A DNA stretch of 64,000 nt from NCBI RefSeq assembly GCF_002288365.1, contig NZ_CP016782.1, positions 806,001 to 870,000 of the forward strand. Reading direction: 5' to 3'. Under the pieces are notes generated by a model. The model ran no database searches. It had not been told where the DNA came from and saw only the letters and a list, made by a program, of their open reading frames with translations. Below are positions 62,647-64,000 of the stretch, piece after piece (the first letter of the stretch is position 1; each line of letters opens with the position of its first letter). The position numbers and the translations under genes are program-made. The DNA is from Candidatus Planktophila limnetica. Lineage in GTDB: Bacteria > Actinomycetota > Actinomycetes > Nanopelagicales > Nanopelagicaceae.

Positions 62647-63528
62647 CTACATCCGCTCCAGCGAACCTGTGCGACGAGCGACCATGAGATAGATAACGAC
62701 AAATGCGATGGGCACCATTGAAAATGCTGCTGCAACTGGTGGATTGAGATTGATGTTGGAGGCAATGATCGAGCCAATCATCTGTGTGGAGCCACCGGTG
62801 AATTTAGCTACGAGGTAATCTCCCAGGCTTAAAGAAAATGTAAAGACTGAGCCTGCAATTATTGCAGGCACAATGAGTGGCAAAACGATGCGATAGATAG
62901 TGCTCATTCCCTTAGCGCCCATATCACTTGAGGCATCAAAGAGATTAGGCGGGATTTGGCGGATCGCTGTGAAGACAGGAAGAGCCATATAAGGAAACCA
63001 AAGATAGGTAAGCGTTAAAATAACAATGGGAATAGAAAATGTGGGACCTGATATTCCAATGGGAGCAAGTGCCCAGTTAAAAAAACCTTCTTCGGTGAAG
63101 ACCAAGCGCATTGCAATGATCTTGACTAAATAGCCTGCCCAGAGCGGCAATGTAATTGCAACAGCCAGTGCATTACGCACCCACGGACGAGCAATCTTTG
63201 CCATGTAGATACCCAGTGGAACAGCGAACACAACTGATACGCCGGTGACAGCCAGTGCGATTAATAGAGTTCTAATCGAGGTTGAGATGTATGCCGGGAC
63301 TGTGACAATTGATATGAAGTTCTCCAGCGTAAAGCCAGGAATCACCTTTGAGGTAAAGGGATCAACAAACCAAAAAGCAGTTATTAATAATAGAAATAGC
63401 GAGAAGATATAGACGCCCACGATCCACACCATTGGCAGGGCGATCAGGCCGGTCAGTCTTAACTTGGCGCGCTTATAAAAATACGCAGAGACCGGCCTAG
63501 TGCCGCCCTTTGTTGTAATTGCGCTCAT
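62647..63528 (-). CDS. potB: Polyamine-type ABC transporter permease PotB
   Basis: A 293-residue permease with six membrane segments. The EAA loop is PNLFDASSDMGAKGMSTIYRIVLPLI. SFSLSLGDYLVAKFTGG-type residues (here FTFSLSLGDYLVAKF) mark the PotB/PotH group. It is separated from the binding-protein gene by a strong hairpin. Confidence 0.92.
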   Translation of the reverse strand: MSAITTKGGTRPVSAYFYKRAKLRLTGLIALPMVWIVGVYIFSLFLLLITAFWFVDPFTSKVIPGFTLENFISIVTVPAYISTSIRTLLIALAVTGVSVVFAVPLGIYMAKIARPWVRNALAVAITLPLWAGYLVKIIAMRLVFTEEGFFNWALAPIGISGPTFSIPIVILTLTYLWFPYMALPVFTAIRQIPPNLFDASSDMGAKGMSTIYRIVLPLIVPAIIAGSVFTFSLSLGDYLVAKFTGGSTQMIGSIIASNINLNPPVAAAFSMVPIAFVVIYLMVARRTGSLERM

Positions 63529-63580
63529 CTCTACCTAACTTTTTTTGATGCTTGATGTGTACTAATTGGTGAGTATTGGA

Positions 63581-63623
63581 TAAAGAGTGAGGGGATTTAT
63601 TTTAAAAATCCCCTCACTCTTTA
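63581..63623. terminator. Strong hairpin between binding-protein and potB genes
   Basis: An 18-bp perfect stem (TAAAGAGTGAGGGGATTT and its complement) with an AT loop, 21 bp after the binding-protein stop and 53 bp before potB. T-rich flanks on both sides make it a terminator, probably leaky, since potB has no obvious separate promoter. Confidence 0.92.
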
Positions 63624-63644
63624 TCTACCTCTTTTGCCTAGTGA

Positions 63645-64000
63645 CTAACCTTTTATGGTTGCCCAGGCATTAGTCCATTCCTGGAAGCTGGTGCACTTAA
63701 CGTCCTTGCGACCATCAACACAGGTTTCAATTGGAGTTGTCCAAGGCGAGATCTTCGTCCAGAACGCTTCGTCTTCAGCAGCAAACTCATCGCAGTGAGC
63801 TTGTGTTTCAGCACTTGTTGCACAGAATGCAGTATTTGCTGGTGCCATACCGAAGTTCATAGCAATTGCGCCATTAACTGATGCTGTGCTTGTGTAATCC
63901 ATCCAAGCGTATGCACAGTTAACGTTCTTTGTCTTTGAGCTAACCAACCATGAGTCATACCAACCAGTTGAACCTTCAATTGGAAGTGTGGTCTTTAGGT
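63645..64000 (-). CDS. potD: Polyamine-type ABC transporter substrate-binding protein, C-terminal part
   Basis: The frame is open through the right edge, leaving about 117 C-terminal residues. WYDSWLVSSKTKN, AYAWMDYTSTASVNGAIA and NFGMAPAN match the second lobe of PotD-type binding proteins. Four Cys in the tail (FCATSAE, AHCDEF, ETCVDG, KCTSF) are unusual for PotD and may form disulfides. It is the gene before potB on this strand. Confidence 0.85.
   Translation of the reverse strand, partial: LKTTLPIEGSTGWYDSWLVSSKTKNVNCAYAWMDYTSTASVNGAIAMNFGMAPANTAFCATSAETQAHCDEFAAEDEAFWTKISPWTTPIETCVDGRKDVKCTSFQEWTNAWATIKG

Noticed and set aside
1-64000. CRISPR arrays, insertion sequences, phage genes, rRNA
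   Set aside because: No regularly spaced repeats, transposase motifs, integrase or terminase genes or rRNA sequence were recognised.

Overview
The window reads as chromosome from a small-genome, low-GC (mid-40s percent by eye) actinobacterium. It looks most like the freshwater acI group (Nanopelagicales, Planktophila-type), though that placement is an inference. Actinobacterial markers seen directly are SepH, a SAM-IV-type riboswitch before metX, TCGAAC-N4-GTTCGA SOS boxes, a mycoredoxin, a class II DAHP synthase near a PASTA kinase, and a RpoD with a Lys/Ala-rich N-terminus. Gene packing is very tight: many 1-4 bp overlaps and no gene-free stretch above 300 bases. I see no insertion sequence, prophage, CRISPR array or rRNA.

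Layout. 1-5068 (+): end of a P-loop kinase, PASTA Ser/Thr kinase, endonuclease IV, EamA exporter, threonine aldolase. 5045-7963 (-): alkyltransferase, DAHP synthase, phosphofructokinase with PPi-type residues. 8031-10314 (+): xylulokinase and a second EamA exporter. 10311-14851 (-): era, dprA, rnhB, lepB, rplS and an inositol-phosphatase-like gene. 14878-24185: MFS carrier, sepH, a phosphodiesterase, pseudouridine catabolism (psuG plus a PfkB kinase), a ParC without C-terminal propeller, an ABC-F ATPase and a secreted metallopeptidase-like protein. 24182-33546: parE, a zinc-ribbon protein, a cytochrome P450, a second metallopeptidase-like paralogue, rpoD, SAM-IV element plus metX, a short DUF4192 protein and a PKD protein. 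33628-39558: NUDIX hydrolase, dinG, and the ribH-ribBA-ribE-ribD operon under an FMN riboswitch. 39625-43823 (-): carbonic anhydrase, B12-dependent ribonucleotide reductase nrdJ and its repressor nrdR.

44032-50602 (-) is a tightly coupled six-gene operon: amino-acid-type ABC importer, D-2-hydroxyacid dehydrogenase, AruI-like ThDP decarboxylase and YtcJ-like amidohydrolase. It is my best candidate for an undescribed uptake-plus-catabolism module. 50694-51164 is a LysM protein with two LexA boxes. 51317-57308 (+) is a glycerol-type GlpSTPQUV importer. 57376-58864 holds an SDR and lexA with its own box. The usual lexA, LysM, nrdR, nrdJ neighbourhood therefore survives but is split by two transport operons. 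58899-64000 holds small zinc-ribbon proteins, an anchored serine protease, a DUF4864 lipoprotein, a 25-residue membrane peptide, tspO, an atypical tRNA, mycoredoxin and part of a polyamine-type importer.

Regulatory logic visible in the DNA: SOS (LexA) boxes before lexA and the LysM gene; paired NrdR boxes 31 bp apart before nrdR; SAM and FMN riboswitches; strong hairpins just after the binding-protein gene in two importers, probably giving excess binding protein over permease.
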